DNA of 64,000 nt. It comes from Pseudomonas fragi. GTDB taxonomy: Bacteria > Pseudomonadota > Gammaproteobacteria > Pseudomonadales > Pseudomonadaceae. The translations under genes were made by a program, and so were the position numbers. The stretch is from NCBI RefSeq assembly GCF_002269505.1, contig NZ_NQKQ01000015.1, positions 56,539 through 120,538 of the forward strand, written 5' to 3'. The notes beneath the pieces were generated by a model that saw only the letters and a program-made list of their open reading frames with translations, did no database searches and was not told the origin of the DNA. Positions 1 through 9,405 of this stretch are shown here, piece after piece. Position 1 is the stretch's first letter, and each line of letters starts with the position of its first letter.

Positions 1-223
1 ACTCATAGACCCGGCTGCGCGCGCTGAAACCGGCGGGCGTCAGGCAGTGGGCCTGGCCTTCGCGCCAGTGCCAGATACGCGAGGCCGCATCCTGTGGACG
101 ATATTCGTTCCAGAACAGGCCCCGTGGGCCGACCCGCAATTCTGCGAAATCAACCCCGGCGGCCACGGCGAGTGCGGCGCTGAAGGGTTCAGCTTTTGGC
201 GATGAGACGTGAGTTTCGTTCAT
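1..223 (-). CDS. S9-family (prolyl oligopeptidase-type) peptidase, N-terminal fragment
   Basis: Only the first 74 or so codons are present; the gene runs off the left edge. It begins [20 protein letters not shown] and continues with a segment rich in WNEYRP and RIWHW, like the start of the beta-propeller of S9 peptidases. The ATG at 223 lies inside the 3' end of pqqE, a 35-bp overlap that implies translational coupling. In fluorescent pseudomonads a prolyl-oligopeptidase-like gene (sometimes called pqqM) follows pqqE. The identification rests mainly on that context and a short N-terminus, so the family is likely but not proven; the catalytic domain is outside the window. Confidence 0.7.
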   Translation of the reverse strand, partial: MNETHVSSPKAEPFSAALAVAAGVDFAELRVGPRGLFWNEYRPQDAASRIWHWREGQAHCLTPAGFSARSRVYE

Positions 224-1361
224 TTCGGAAGGCCAATTGTTCGATGGTCTGGGTGGCGTGCTCGGCTTCTTCGCGCGCCTTGAGAATCAGGTCGTGTTGT
301 GGCGATTTACTGCACACCGGGTCCGCATTGCTGGCGTCCCCGGTGAGCATAAAGGCCTGGCAACGGCAGCCGCCGAAGTCCTTTTCTTTCTCGTCGCACG
401 ACCGGCAGGGCTCGGGCATCCAGTCATAACCGCGAAAACGGTTGAAGCCAAACGAGTCATACCAGATGTGTTGCATGCTGTGGTCGCGCACATTGGGGAA
501 CTCGACCGGCATTTGCCGGGCACCATGACACGGCAGGGCCGTACCGTCAGGTGTTACGGTCAAAAAAATGCTGCCCCAGCCGTTCATGCAGGCTTTTGGG
601 CGTTCTTCGTAATAGTCCGGGGTGACGAAGATCAGCTTGCAGGGGTGGCCTTCAGCCTCAAGTTTGGCCCGGTATTCGTTGGTGATGCGCTCAGCCCGTA
701 CCAGTTGCTCCTTGGTTGGCAGCAGGCCGACACGGTTGAGCTGGGCCCAGCCGTAGAACTGGCAGGTGGCCAGCTCGACAAAGTCGGCCTCAAGGGCGAT
801 ACACAGCTCGATGATGCGGTCGATTTTGTCGATGTTGTGCCGATGGGTGACGAAGTTCAGCACCATCGGATAGCCGTGGGCCTTGACTGCCCTGGCCATT
901 TCGAGCTTTTGCGCGAAGGCCTTTTTTGAGCCGGCCAGTAGGTTGTTGACCTGTTCATCGCTGGCCTGGAAGCTGATCTGGATATGGTCCAGCCCGGCTT
1001 TTTTGAAGTCGCTGATCTTTTGCTCGGTCAGGCCGATGCCCGAGGTAATCAGGTTGGTATAGAAGCCCAGCTTGCGTGCTTCGCCAATCAATTCGGCCAG
1101 ATCCTGACGCACCAGCGGTTCGCCACCGGAGAACCCCAACTGTGCCGCGCCCATCTCCCGTGCCTCGCGAAACACCTTGATCCACTGCTCGGTGCTGAGT
1201 TCTTTGCCCTGCTGGGCGAAGTCCAGCGGGTTTGAGCAGTAGGGGCATTGCAGCGGGCAGCGGTAGGTCAATTCAGCGAGCAGCCACAGCGGCAGGCCGA
1301 CCTCTGGCTTGGGCGGGATACGGCTGTCAGGCAAGTTCGATCCAGTGCTCTGCACGAGCAA
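189..1361 (-). CDS. pqqE: PqqE, PqqA peptide cyclase (radical SAM)
   Basis: Radical SAM enzyme that forms the C-C bond between Glu and Tyr of the PqqA precursor peptide, the first step of pyrroloquinoline quinone synthesis; it works with the chaperone PqqD. The CX3CX2C cluster motif is at residues 35-42 (RCPLQCPYC), and cysteine-rich SPASM sequence follows in the C-terminal third ([22 protein letters not shown]). The length of 390 residues fits the family. The ATG used here overlaps pqqD by 35 bp. A TTG at codon 10, overlapping the pqqD stop, would give an N-terminus nearer the usual family length and is an alternative start. The gene belongs to the leftward pqqABCDE unit. Confidence 0.97.
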   Translation of the reverse strand: MLVQSTGSNLPDSRIPPKPEVGLPLWLLAELTYRCPLQCPYCSNPLDFAQQGKELSTEQWIKVFREAREMGAAQLGFSGGEPLVRQDLAELIGEARKLGFYTNLITSGIGLTEQKISDFKKAGLDHIQISFQASDEQVNNLLAGSKKAFAQKLEMARAVKAHGYPMVLNFVTHRHNIDKIDRIIELCIALEADFVELATCQFYGWAQLNRVGLLPTKEQLVRAERITNEYRAKLEAEGHPCKLIFVTPDYYEERPKACMNGWGSIFLTVTPDGTALPCHGARQMPVEFPNVRDHSMQHIWYDSFGFNRFRGYDWMPEPCRSCDEKEKDFGGCRCQAFMLTGDASNADPVCSKSPQHDLILKAREEAEHATQTIEQLAFRNERNSRLIAKS

Positions 1362-1602
1362 CCTCCATAAATTGCTCGATATCTGCGCCGAGCTCAGGTA
1401 CGCCGGGGAACTGTTGGTTCAGTTCGCCAATAATGGCCGCGACGTCGCGCTGGCCGTCGATCAGACCACCGATCAGGGCGGCGCTGTCATTGAGCTTGAT
1501 CATGCCTTCGGGGTACAGCAGCACATGGCCTTTTTGCGCGGGCTCGTACTGGTAACGATAGCCGGTGCGCCAGGTCGGGATTTTGCTGCGATCGAAGCTC
1601 AT
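1327..1602 (-). CDS. pqqD: PqqD, PqqA-binding chaperone
   Basis: Small 91-residue protein of the RiPP recognition element type that binds the PqqA peptide and presents it to PqqE. It starts [20 protein letters not shown] and contains the family segments [13 protein letters not shown] and [13 protein letters not shown]. The start overlaps the end of pqqC by 4 bp and the end lies within pqqE, so the three genes are probably translationally coupled. Confidence 0.97.
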   Translation of the reverse strand: MSFDRSKIPTWRTGYRYQYEPAQKGHVLLYPEGMIKLNDSAALIGGLIDGQRDVAAIIGELNQQFPGVPELGADIEQFMEVARAEHWIELA

Positions 1603-2351
1603 AGGGTGATTCCTTTATGCCAGACACGTTGGCTGGTCACGCTGTGATAGGGCGGGCGGTCCAGCTCGTAGGCCATGGTCATGGCATCGAGCATGCTCCA
1701 CAGGATATCGAGTTTGAACTGCAGGATTTCCAGCATGCGCTGCTGGCCTTCATAAGTAGTGTAGTGCTGCAGGGTGATTGCCAGCCCGTGCTCTACGTCG
1801 CGTCGGGCCTGGCCCAGGCGGGTGCGGAAGTATTCGTAGCCGGCCGGGTCGATCCACGGGTAATGCTGCGGCCAGCTGTCCAGGCGTGACTGGTGAATTT
1901 GCGGCGCAAACATTTCGGTCAGCGAACTGCTGGCGGCCTCTTCCCACGTGGCGCGGCGGGCGAAGTTGACGTAGGCATCCACGGCAAAACGAACGCCGGG
2001 CAGGACCAGCTCCTGAGAGCGCAGTTGATCCGGGTCCAGGCCGACGGCCTGGCCAAGGCGCAGCCAGGCTTCGATACCGCCGTCTTCACCGGGCGCGCCG
2101 TCGTGGTCGATCATGCGTTGAATCCACTCGCGACGCACTTCACGGTCAGGGCAGTTGGCCAGGATCGCGGCATCTTTAAGCGGGATATTGACCTGATAGT
2201 AGTAACGGTTGGCGACCCAGCCCTGAATCTGCTCGCGGGTAGCGCGGCCTTCGTACATCGCCACCTGGTAGGGGTGGTAGATGTGGTAATAAGCGCCTTT
2301 GGCCCGCAGGGCGGCCTCGAATTCGGCGATGGAGAGTGGGGCTTGGGTCAT
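1599..2351 (-). CDS. pqqC: PqqC, pyrroloquinoline-quinone synthase
   Basis: Cofactorless oxidase that carries out the final ring closure and eight-electron oxidation giving PQQ. At 250 residues it matches the family. The helical-bundle sequence includes the active-site-rich segments [29 protein letters not shown] and [16 protein letters not shown], all characteristic of PqqC. It overlaps pqqD by 4 bp and is separated from pqqB by about 115 bp that contain a REP pair, so transcription from pqqB must read through that structure. Confidence 0.97.
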   Translation of the reverse strand: MTQAPLSIAEFEAALRAKGAYYHIYHPYQVAMYEGRATREQIQGWVANRYYYQVNIPLKDAAILANCPDREVRREWIQRMIDHDGAPGEDGGIEAWLRLGQAVGLDPDQLRSQELVLPGVRFAVDAYVNFARRATWEEAASSSLTEMFAPQIHQSRLDSWPQHYPWIDPAGYEYFRTRLGQARRDVEHGLAITLQHYTTYEGQQRMLEILQFKLDILWSMLDAMTMAYELDRPPYHSVTSQRVWHKGITL

Positions 2352-2365
2352 CAGGGTTCTCCAGG

Positions 2366-2450
2366 GTGGGAGCGGGCTTGCTCGCGATGGGATCGCTGCG
2401 GTGTGTCAAATGCACCGCGCCGTTTGCATCGCGAGCAAGCCTGCTCCCAC
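2366..2450. repeat. REP pair (REPIN) between pqqB and pqqC
   Basis: Two inverted copies of a REP sequence (GTGGGAGCGGGCTTGCTCGC and its complement) face each other across about 45 bp of unrelated sequence, the REPIN arrangement of Pseudomonas. It sits inside the pqq operon. Similar pairs occur at 6980-7064, 24373-24461 and 50852-50937, with a collapsed single hairpin at 45991-46018. Confidence 0.9.
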
Positions 2451-2467
2451 AGGGGTTGTGGTGTGGC

Positions 2468-3379
2468 TTAAAGCTCGATACTCATGCCATCAAAGGCCAC
2501 TTCAACCCCCCGGCGAACCAGTTCGGCACGCTCGGCGGAGTCTTCGTCGAGGATCGGGTTGGTGTTGTTGATATGGATAAGCACCTTGCGCTGTTCGGGC
2601 AGTTGCTCAAGTACTTCGAGCATGCCGCCGGGGCCGTTTTGCGCCAGGTGGCCCATCTCGCGGCCGGTACGGGTGCCCACGCCTCGACGCTGCATTTCGT
2701 CGTCGTCCCACATCGTGCCGTCCACTAGCAGGCAGTCGCTGCCAGCCATGATTTCCAGCAAGGGCGCGTCAACCTTGCCCAAACCCGGGGCATAGAACAG
2801 TTTGCCGCCGGTGCGCAGGTCTTCGACGATCAGGCCGATGTTGTCGCCCGGGTGCGGGTCGAAACGGTGCGGCGAATACGGCGGTGCGGCACTGCGCAGG
2901 GGCAGCGGGCTGAATCGCAGGTTGGGGCAGGCGGGAATGGTGAATGTTCCCTCCAGCTCGATGCGGTTCCAGTTCAGGCCGCCATTCCAGTGCTTGAGCA
3001 TGGTGAACAGCGGGAAGCCGGTGCTCAGGTCTTCGTGGACCATGTCAGTGCACCAGACTTCATGCGGGCAGCCTTCGCGCAGGCTCAGCAGGCCGGTGGT
3101 GTGGTCGATCTGGCTGTCCATCAGGATGATGGCGCTGATCCCGGTATCACGCAGGGCACGGCCCGGTTGCATCGGAGCGAAGTCCTGGAGTTGTGCACGA
3201 ATGTCGGGCGAAGTGTTGCACAGCACCCAGTTCACGCCGTCGTCGGAGATCGCAATCGACGATTGGGTACGCGCCTTGGCGTTTAACGAACCATCACGAA
3301 AACCCGCGCAGTTGACGCAGTTGCAGTTCCACTGCGGGAAACCGCCGCCAGCGGCGGAACCTAGAATCTGGACAAACAT
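2468..3379 (-). CDS. pqqB: PqqB, metallo-hydrolase-fold PQQ biosynthesis hydroxylase
   Basis: Metallo-beta-lactamase-fold protein needed for PQQ synthesis. Established work assigns it tyrosine hydroxylation of the diamino acid intermediate. At 303 residues it has the expected length. Cysteines 19, 21 and 24 (NCNCVNC) are the structural zinc site. [13 protein letters not shown] carries the active-site region, which differs from the canonical HxHxDH of true lactamases. It is the first gene after pqqA and lies beyond the hairpin at 3408-3433. Confidence 0.97.
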   Translation of the reverse strand: MFVQILGSAAGGGFPQWNCNCVNCAGFRDGSLNAKARTQSSIAISDDGVNWVLCNTSPDIRAQLQDFAPMQPGRALRDTGISAIILMDSQIDHTTGLLSLREGCPHEVWCTDMVHEDLSTGFPLFTMLKHWNGGLNWNRIELEGTFTIPACPNLRFSPLPLRSAAPPYSPHRFDPHPGDNIGLIVEDLRTGGKLFYAPGLGKVDAPLLEIMAGSDCLLVDGTMWDDDEMQRRGVGTRTGREMGHLAQNGPGGMLEVLEQLPEQRKVLIHINNTNPILDEDSAERAELVRRGVEVAFDGMSIEL

Positions 3380-3407
3380 GGCGTGTTCTCTTGCAAATCT
3401 GAAAATA

Positions 3408-3433
3408 AAAACGCCCCGGCGAACCGAGGCGTT
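3408..3433 (-). terminator. Hairpin with T-tract between pqqA and pqqB (attenuator)
   Basis: On the transcribed strand AACGCCTCGG and CCGGGGCGTT form a near-perfect stem around a TTCG tetraloop, followed by TTTTATTTTC, the form of an intrinsic terminator. It lies 29 bp after the pqqA stop and before pqqB, so it probably terminates most transcripts. The short precursor gene would then be made in excess over the enzymes. Confidence 0.8.
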
Positions 3434-3461
3434 GGGTTGCTCTGCTCAGTGAAGACGCAGA

Positions 3462-3536
3462 TCAACGGCTAGCGAAGTACATGGTGACTTCAAAGCCAAT
3501 ACGCAGGTCGGTGTAAGCAGGTTTAGTCCAGGCCAT
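3462..3536 (-). CDS. pqqA: PqqA, 24-residue PQQ precursor peptide
   Basis: A 24-residue peptide beginning MAWTKPAYTDLRIG and ending MYFASR. Glu16 and Tyr20, the two residues cross-linked by PqqE to form the PQQ skeleton, are in place with the invariant three-residue spacing (EVTMY). A strong ribosome site (AAGGAG) lies seven bases before the ATG at 3536. The gene sits between pqqF (ends at 3689) and pqqB, the usual Pseudomonas order. The 152 bp upstream, between it and pqqF, should hold its promoter; I see no clear -35/-10 pair. Confidence 0.97.
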   Translation of the reverse strand: MAWTKPAYTDLRIGFEVTMYFASR

Positions 3537-3688
3537 ATCGTGACTCCTTCAGCGGGTGGGTGGGTGGTGTCTCTTGATTAGTCCAGCTCCCGAAGGAGTT
3601 GTTCAAAAGCTTAGGTGGCTATGTTACTAAATTTGACGCTTTTTGAACGCCCGATGTCGAAGAAAGCTCGTTGCACAGTTGGTAACGA

Positions 3689-6124
3689 TCAGCTTCTCCC
3701 TGGATAAAACGTTTCAGTTGCGGGGCTCGTGGCCACACACAAGCAGCGGCTGTCGGCTTGGCTGATCTGCCGTGCAGCCTTGAGTGTAGTGCCTTGATCC
3801 ATCGCCATAAGGGCCGAATAGAGGGCTGTGAGGTAATCCGACGGGTGGCCGGCCAACGTGGCCTGCCACAGCAATTCACTGGCTTGAGACACGCCGAGGG
3901 CCTCGGTCGAAAATTGTTGTGCCAAGGCAGCGCGCGCCTGGGTGAAAGATATTTCATCCATATCCGATACCAGATCCGGCAAATGCGCGAGGAAATCCTC
4001 AATGTGTTCGAAGATTTGCGTCGTTGAAGCGTGGGGCGATTGCACACCGAACAGCAGGCCGGTTTGACCGTTGATTTGGCGCAGACCGCTGAACACCGCA
4101 TAGCCCAGTTGCAATTCAACCCGCAGGCGTTGATAGAACGGGGTTTGCGCAATGTGGGCGAGCAGGCGCCAGGCCGCTTCGTCGGCCAGTGTTGCCTCGG
4201 GAGTCGGGCAAAACAGGATCAGTGCGTGCTCGCTGGAGTCGCAAGGTTCGGTGTACCAATGGCGTTGGGTCGGGAGCCGGGTTTGCTGTGCCAGTTGTGC
4301 ATCCGGCGTGCCCGGTACCTTGTTCAGAACGGGGGTGATCAGGGCCTGTGTGGCACCAGGCAGGCCCACTGCCAGCCCATCCCAGCGGACATTGGCCCAA
4401 TCGTGTGGCAGGGTCGCTTCGTCCATCGGCTGGCCCAGCTCAGGCAGGCGCTTGAGCAGTTGGCGGATCGGCATCAATGCAGCTTCAGCAGGCGGGGTGG
4501 CTGGCTCGGCGGGAGCGCTGAGTGTGCGCAAGGCCTGCTCCAGAATGGCGGGCATTGGCGCGTGGTAGCCGTGCATTTTCAGCAGCCAGTCATTGCCCTG
4601 TGCGTTGAGTGACAGCTCGACCCCGGCATGGCGAGCATCCAGGATCAGCGAACGCAGGCTGTTTTCCAGTGCGGGCAGCGGGTTGTCTGCAGGCTTCGCA
4701 GGCAAACGCCAACGCAGGTAAATCGCAGCCTCGCCGCCCAGGCTTGGTAGAGCGGTGCTAAAACGCATCGCTGAAAGGTCGCGACGGCTGCGTAAGCGGT
4801 CTTGGGCAAAGGTGCGCAAACCTCGGTGAGCGCTGGTTTGCCCGCGAATCAGGCCGGCACTTACGGGCTCTTCAGGCGGTTGCAGAAACGGATTGGGCGC
4901 GGGCAATTGCCAGGCATGTTGCGCTGGCTGCAACGCCTCAGGCTGCAGCTGTCCAAGTATAGCCTTGAGGGTTGTTACGCCTTGATCCGACAAACCGGGT
5001 ACATGTTGCTTACAGTCATTTCGAGCCAGTTCCAGTGCGCTGCTGGTGTCTTGCTGACGTTGTTGCAGCAGGCGCAATTCTTCGCGTAGCGTCGGCCAAT
5101 CCTGTTGTGCCCGGAAAAACCTCAGCCAGTCATGGAAGGTGTCGCGGATGAGTGTGGCGTGCGGGGCAATATCATTGGCTGCAGTGAACTCAATGTGCAG
5201 CAGTGCCTGGCTGTTGAAGTGGTAGAGCGGCGTGGCCTTGAGAGTGCCAATCAGTTGCTGCTGGCTTAACTGTGCGCACAGACCACCGGCTTTGTCGGCA
5301 TTGATCCAGTGGCACAGGAATTCCAGCGCCTTTTCAGACGCTGGTGGCAGATGCTCCAGGGCAAACACCAGGCTCAGGCGCGGGCCGTCTATATGTTGAT
5401 AGTGCTGCTGGCCGGTCATCAAGGCGGGCGCATCGGCTTGTTGCACGGCTTTGCCGGGGCGCAACACAGCGCTGTAGCGCTCGGCGAGGGTGATCAGCTC
5501 GGGGATTGCTGGCGGGCCGCTCAGGCTTAAGGTCATTTGCCCGGTCTGATAGAACCTTTGATAGAAGTCTTTCAGGGCTTGCTGAAAATTCGCCCGCGGC
5601 ACGGGCAGGCTGTAACGGTTGCCGGCATGAAATGCCCGTAGCGGATGGGCCGGATTCAATGGCTGGAACAGTTTGATCTCACGCTGCGCCGAAGGCTCAC
5701 GGGCCCAGGCGATAAATTCGGCATGTAGCACTTCACGTTCGCGCAGTTGGTCAGCCAGATTCATGCGCGGTTGGGCGAGCATGTCGCACAAACGTTCAAG
5801 ACCGCCTTCGAAAGCACCGAGGGGCAATTCGAAAAAGAAGTCGGTATGACGCTCGCAGGTTTTGGCATTTACCTGACCGCCGTGGCGCTGTACCCAGGCC
5901 ATCAGGTTGTCTGCCGCCGGGAAGCGTTCGGTGCCCAGAAACAGCAAGTGTTCCAGGAAATGCGCGAGGCCGGGCCAGGCAGCGGGCACGTCGTGGCTGC
6001 CTGCGGCAACCCTTAAAACGGCCGCGCAACGCTTGAGGCGCGGCTCATGGCGCACGCAGAGGGTCAGACCGTTTTCAAGCGTCAGACGTTGGGTGTGAGG
6101 GTGATTCAGCGCAGGCATGGGCAC
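3689..6124 (-). CDS. pqqF: PqqF, M16-family zinc protease
   Basis: Insulinase-type (M16) metalloprotease of 811 residues that trims cross-linked PqqA. The inverted zinc motif HFLEH is at residues 55-59, and the downstream ligand region ERHTDFFFELP and a second, inactive M16-like half are recognisable. It is the first gene of the pqq cluster in reading direction, followed after 150 bp by pqqA. The carbon-nitrogen hydrolase davA ends 33 bp before its start. The context supports the PqqF name over a generic M16 protease. Confidence 0.95.
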   Translation of the reverse strand: MPMPALNHPHTQRLTLENGLTLCVRHEPRLKRCAAVLRVAAGSHDVPAAWPGLAHFLEHLLFLGTERFPAADNLMAWVQRHGGQVNAKTCERHTDFFFELPLGAFEGGLERLCDMLAQPRMNLADQLREREVLHAEFIAWAREPSAQREIKLFQPLNPAHPLRAFHAGNRYSLPVPRANFQQALKDFYQRFYQTGQMTLSLSGPPAIPELITLAERYSAVLRPGKAVQQADAPALMTGQQHYQHIDGPRLSLVFALEHLPPASEKALEFLCHWINADKAGGLCAQLSQQQLIGTLKATPLYHFNSQALLHIEFTAANDIAPHATLIRDTFHDWLRFFRAQQDWPTLREELRLLQQRQQDTSSALELARNDCKQHVPGLSDQGVTTLKAILGQLQPEALQPAQHAWQLPAPNPFLQPPEEPVSAGLIRGQTSAHRGLRTFAQDRLRSRRDLSAMRFSTALPSLGGEAAIYLRWRLPAKPADNPLPALENSLRSLILDARHAGVELSLNAQGNDWLLKMHGYHAPMPAILEQALRTLSAPAEPATPPAEAALMPIRQLLKRLPELGQPMDEATLPHDWANVRWDGLAVGLPGATQALITPVLNKVPGTPDAQLAQQTRLPTQRHWYTEPCDSSEHALILFCPTPEATLADEAAWRLLAHIAQTPFYQRLRVELQLGYAVFSGLRQINGQTGLLFGVQSPHASTTQIFEHIEDFLAHLPDLVSDMDEISFTQARAALAQQFSTEALGVSQASELLWQATLAGHPSDYLTALYSALMAMDQGTTLKAARQISQADSRCLCVATSPATETFYPGRS

Positions 6125-6157
6125 TTCCGGAACAGAGAAGCGCTCATGCTAGCGGAT

Positions 6158-6952
6158 TTAGCGCTTGCTCAGCTCGCCATATAGCTCGGGGCGACGGTCT
6201 GCGAGGTAGAAATTTCCGGTTTTGGCATCAGCCAATTGTTGGCGTTGCAGCGTTGCAACCAGCAGGGTCTCGTCCTGTTCGGCCAGTGCAATCTGCTTGC
6301 CATTGGGTGCGGCGATGCTGCTTTGGCCGCAGTAATGGATCTCGCCTTCATGGCCGCAGTAGTTGGCGTAGGCCACATAGCACTGATTTTCGAAGGCGCG
6401 GCAACGCACGGTGACATCAGCGATAAAGTCGTAGGGCGCCATATTGGCGGTAGGCACCACAATCACTTCAGCTCCGGCCAGGGCCAGCCTGCGGGTGTTT
6501 TCCGGGAATTCGAGGTCGTAGCAGATCAGCAGGCCGAGCTGCCAGCCGTTGAGTTCAATGACCGGGAATGAATCGGGGCCTTTGCTGAACATTGAATGGT
6601 CGAGCTCACCGAACAGGTGAGTCTTGCGGTAGTTACACAGGCTTTTGCCGTGGGCGTCGATCAACTGTGCACTGTTGTAGATATGCCCGTCAGCACCGCG
6701 CTCGGGGTAGCCGTACACAATGGCCATGCCAGTGGCTTTGGCCAGTTGGGCAATCTGCTGTGCAGCGTCGCCGTCGTGGGCTTGTGCGAGTTCGGCTACG
6801 GCCTGGGCGCCGATGTTGTAGCCCGTAAGGAACATTTCGGGCAGTACCAGCAGGTCAATGTCCTCGGCTTGTTGGGCAATTTCACGCAAACGCTGCAGAT
6901 TGCCCGCGACATCCAATGGCAGAGGCCGGCATTGGTAAAGGGCGACGCGCAT
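6158..6952 (-). CDS. davA: DavA, 5-aminopentanamidase (delta-aminovaleramidase)
   Basis: Nitrilase-superfamily amidase of 264 residues. The catalytic triad is Glu39 (LLVLPEMFLTGY), Lys110 (CNYRKTHLFGE) and Cys144 (LLICYDLEFPE). It hydrolyses 5-aminopentanamide to 5-aminovalerate and ammonia, the second step of L-lysine breakdown by the monooxygenase route. The assignment depends on its position next to davB in the same orientation and on the pqqF neighbour, as in P. putida. By sequence alone it would be a general carbon-nitrogen hydrolase. Confidence 0.9.
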   Translation of the reverse strand: MRVALYQCRPLPLDVAGNLQRLREIAQQAEDIDLLVLPEMFLTGYNIGAQAVAELAQAHDGDAAQQIAQLAKATGMAIVYGYPERGADGHIYNSAQLIDAHGKSLCNYRKTHLFGELDHSMFSKGPDSFPVIELNGWQLGLLICYDLEFPENTRRLALAGAEVIVVPTANMAPYDFIADVTVRCRAFENQCYVAYANYCGHEGEIHYCGQSSIAAPNGKQIALAEQDETLLVATLQRQQLADAKTGNFYLADRRPELYGELSKR

Positions 6953-6979
6953 GGGGTTCTCCTGGTGTTGACTGTTTGT

Positions 6980-7064
6980 GTGGGAGCGGGCTTGCTCGCG
7001 ATGGCATCAACTCGATATGCCTGATGCACCGCGTTGCCTGAATCGCGAGCAAGCCCGCTCCCAC
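6980..7064. repeat. REP pair between davB and davA
   Basis: Inverted REP copies, GTGGGAGCGGGCTTGCTCGC and complement, separated by about 45 bp. It occupies most of the davB-davA gap and could form a large hairpin in the mRNA, which may lower davA expression relative to davB. Confidence 0.9.
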
Positions 7065-7087
7065 TGGAATTAATTCACCCTCCGGCG

Positions 7088-8770
7088 TCAATCCGGCAGG
7101 GCAATCGGGCCGATTTCGTGGAACACATCCCCTGGCCCCGGGTTGGCCGCATGGGTGCTGCCGCCAAAGTGGTGCATGATGCCCCAGACCGCGTTTAATG
7201 AAGTCTGCACCGCGCCTTCAACCCAGGCAGGGGTCCACGACACATCATCGCCAGCAATAAAGATCCCGCGTTGCTCGTCGGGCATGTCCTGTTGCATGAA
7301 GTGCGCATACATCCGCTGGTTATAGCGGTAATGTCCCGGCAGTGCGCCCTTGAAGGCGCCCAGGAAATGCGGATCGGCCTCCCACGAAATGGTGATCGGG
7401 TCGCCGATGATACGGCTGGCGATATCCACCTTCGGATAAATCTTTTTCAGCGAATCGAGGGCCAGCTTCACGCGTTTTTCTACAGGATGCGGGAGCATTT
7501 TCAGCGCATCGCTCATCCACGAGTACGACAGGCACATCACCCCTGGCTTGTCGTCGCCGTTGTCGAACAGGTAGGTGCCACGGGTCAGGCGGTCGGTAAG
7601 GGTCATGCTCATCAGGTCGCGGCCGGTTTCCGGGTCTTTGTCCTTCCAGAACGGGCGGTCGACCATGACAAAGGTTTTCGATGATTGCATGTAGCGCGTA
7701 CGGTCCAGAGCCATCCACAGTTTCTGTGAGAACAGCGACTCTTCGCATTCGATCTGGGTGGTCAGCAACCAGCTTTGGCACGTGACCAGTACGGCTTCGT
7801 AGGGGCGTGTGACACCGAGAATGTCAGTAACGGAAAACATCCCGTCCTGCGCGCGGGAGATGGCTTTGACCCCGGTACGAGGTGCGCCGTTGTGCAGTGA
7901 ACTCAGGCTGGTGCCGGCGGGCCAGTGGGCACAGCGCTCAGGGGCATGACGCCAGATCCCCAGTGGCACTTGCTCGACACCGCCCACTACCAAGTGTTGG
8001 TGGTCGTCACAGTTGGTCATGACCACGCGGAAGATTTCCAGCATCGAGTTGGGGAAGTCCGAATCCCAGCCGCCGGTGCCGAACCCAACCTGGCCAAACA
8101 CTTCGCGGTGCTGGAAGGACAATTTGGCGAAGGCTTTTGAGGTGGCGACGAAGTCGTAGAACGTGCGGTCGTCCCACAGTGGAACCAGGGTGTTCCACAG
8201 CTCTTTGAGGCGAGGGACGTCACGGTCACGGATGGCTTGCTGAATATCGCCAAAGCGCGAGCCTTCTTCCAGGGCGTCTGCCCAGGCGTCGGCCACTTCC
8301 TGAAACAGGGCAGGCAAGTCCGCCAGTTTTTGTGCGTAGAACGTCTGGCCTTCGAGGTCGATGACCGTACTGCCCGACGCAGGCGTCAGCGGGTTGGGGA
8401 AGGGTTTGGTCTCCAGCCCCAGCTTGTCGACATAGTGGTAAAACGCTGTTGAGGACACCGGAAAGCGCATGCCGCCTAGCTCGGCAATCACCCCTTCACT
8501 GCCCTCAAAGGCTTGCGAGCGCAGGCGCCCGCCCATTTTCGAGGCTTCATACACCACGGGTTTAAGGCCCAGCTTCATCAGTTCGTAGGCCGCCACCATC
8601 CCGGCCATGCCGGCGCCGACAATCGCCACTTCAGCGCCAAGTTTATGTATGGGAATACTGCCCAGGCCAGCGGGGTGTTCGATCCAGTCATCGAAGGCAA
8701 ACGGGAAGTCCGGGCCGAAGATGGTGACGGGTTTTTTACCGTCGACAGGGTGGCGATTATTCTTGTTCAT
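7088..8770 (-). CDS. davB: DavB, L-lysine 2-monooxygenase
   Basis: FAD-dependent oxygenase of the amine oxidase/tryptophan monooxygenase family that converts L-lysine and O2 to 5-aminopentanamide, CO2 and water. At 560 residues it matches lysine 2-monooxygenase. The dinucleotide-binding motif VGAGMAGMVAA is at about residues 51-61, followed by EASKMGGRLRS and LGGMRFPVS. The C-terminal FAD segment is FIAGDDVSWTPAWVEGAV. It is followed by davA, and an Lrp-type regulator lies immediately upstream. The pair feeds 5-aminovalerate to davT/davD, which are not in this window. Confidence 0.94.
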   Translation of the reverse strand: MNKNNRHPVDGKKPVTIFGPDFPFAFDDWIEHPAGLGSIPIHKLGAEVAIVGAGMAGMVAAYELMKLGLKPVVYEASKMGGRLRSQAFEGSEGVIAELGGMRFPVSSTAFYHYVDKLGLETKPFPNPLTPASGSTVIDLEGQTFYAQKLADLPALFQEVADAWADALEEGSRFGDIQQAIRDRDVPRLKELWNTLVPLWDDRTFYDFVATSKAFAKLSFQHREVFGQVGFGTGGWDSDFPNSMLEIFRVVMTNCDDHQHLVVGGVEQVPLGIWRHAPERCAHWPAGTSLSSLHNGAPRTGVKAISRAQDGMFSVTDILGVTRPYEAVLVTCQSWLLTTQIECEESLFSQKLWMALDRTRYMQSSKTFVMVDRPFWKDKDPETGRDLMSMTLTDRLTRGTYLFDNGDDKPGVMCLSYSWMSDALKMLPHPVEKRVKLALDSLKKIYPKVDIASRIIGDPITISWEADPHFLGAFKGALPGHYRYNQRMYAHFMQQDMPDEQRGIFIAGDDVSWTPAWVEGAVQTSLNAVWGIMHHFGGSTHAANPGPGDVFHEIGPIALPD

Positions 8771-8920
8771 GGCTGACCTTGCTGGCGACCCAAGCGTAAC
8801 CTTGAGTATAGAAAAAGACAGGCACCATGATAGGCAGCGCAGAACACGTAAATAAGACGCAAATTGTCGTCGTTATGGCTTTTATTTAGTCGATGTGACG
8901 AATCAGACAGTCGAAATGAC

Positions 8921-9373
8921 TTATCCGCGATCAACTTTGCTGCTGAGGATGATTGAGGTGGTGGTTTTCTCGACGCCTTCGACACTGCCGATCTGGTCGA
9001 GCAACTGGTCCAGTTGCTCGGGCGAATCGCTGCGCAACCAGGCCACGTAATCGAATTCGCCACTGACTGCGCACAGTTGTTGCACCTGGGCCATCGCACT
9101 CAAGCGTCGCACCACTTCCTTGCCGGAGCGTGGCTGCACGGTAATCCCGACATAGGCCTGCAGGCCGCCATCAATCAGGCGCTGGCCCAAACGAACCCCG
9201 TAGCCGGTAATCACCCCGGTTTTCTCCAGCCGCGCCAGGCGTGATGTCACGGTGGTGCGGGCAATTCCCAATTGGCGTGCCAGCATTGCCACGCTTTCCC
9301 GGGCATTGAGCTGCAAAGCCGCGATCAATTGACGGTCGATTTCATCCAGTGCAGGGGGGCGGGTGTCAGGCAA
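8921..9373 (-). CDS. Lrp/AsnC-family transcriptional regulator (probable davBA regulator)
   Basis: A 150-residue protein with an N-terminal helix-turn-helix (LDEIDRQLIAALQLNARESV, then GIARTTVTSRLARLEKTG) and a C-terminal RAM ligand-binding domain (AYVGITVQPRSGKEVV, CAVSGEFDYVAWLR). It precedes davB on the same strand with 150 bp between them. Lrp proteins usually sense amino acids, so control of lysine catabolism is a reasonable inference from position, not something the sequence proves. Confidence 0.9.
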   Translation of the reverse strand: MPDTRPPALDEIDRQLIAALQLNARESVAMLARQLGIARTTVTSRLARLEKTGVITGYGVRLGQRLIDGGLQAYVGITVQPRSGKEVVRRLSAMAQVQQLCAVSGEFDYVAWLRSDSPEQLDQLLDQIGSVEGVEKTTTSIILSSKVDRG

Positions 9374-9405
9374 GGTTGGCTCCAGGGGCTGGGTGATTGT
9401 TGGTT

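Noticed and set aside
3619..4152. A 177-codon minus-strand frame overlapping the pqqF 3' end
   Set aside because: It lies in another frame of pqqF, is arginine/serine-rich and lacks a domain; the M16 protease frame is the real gene.
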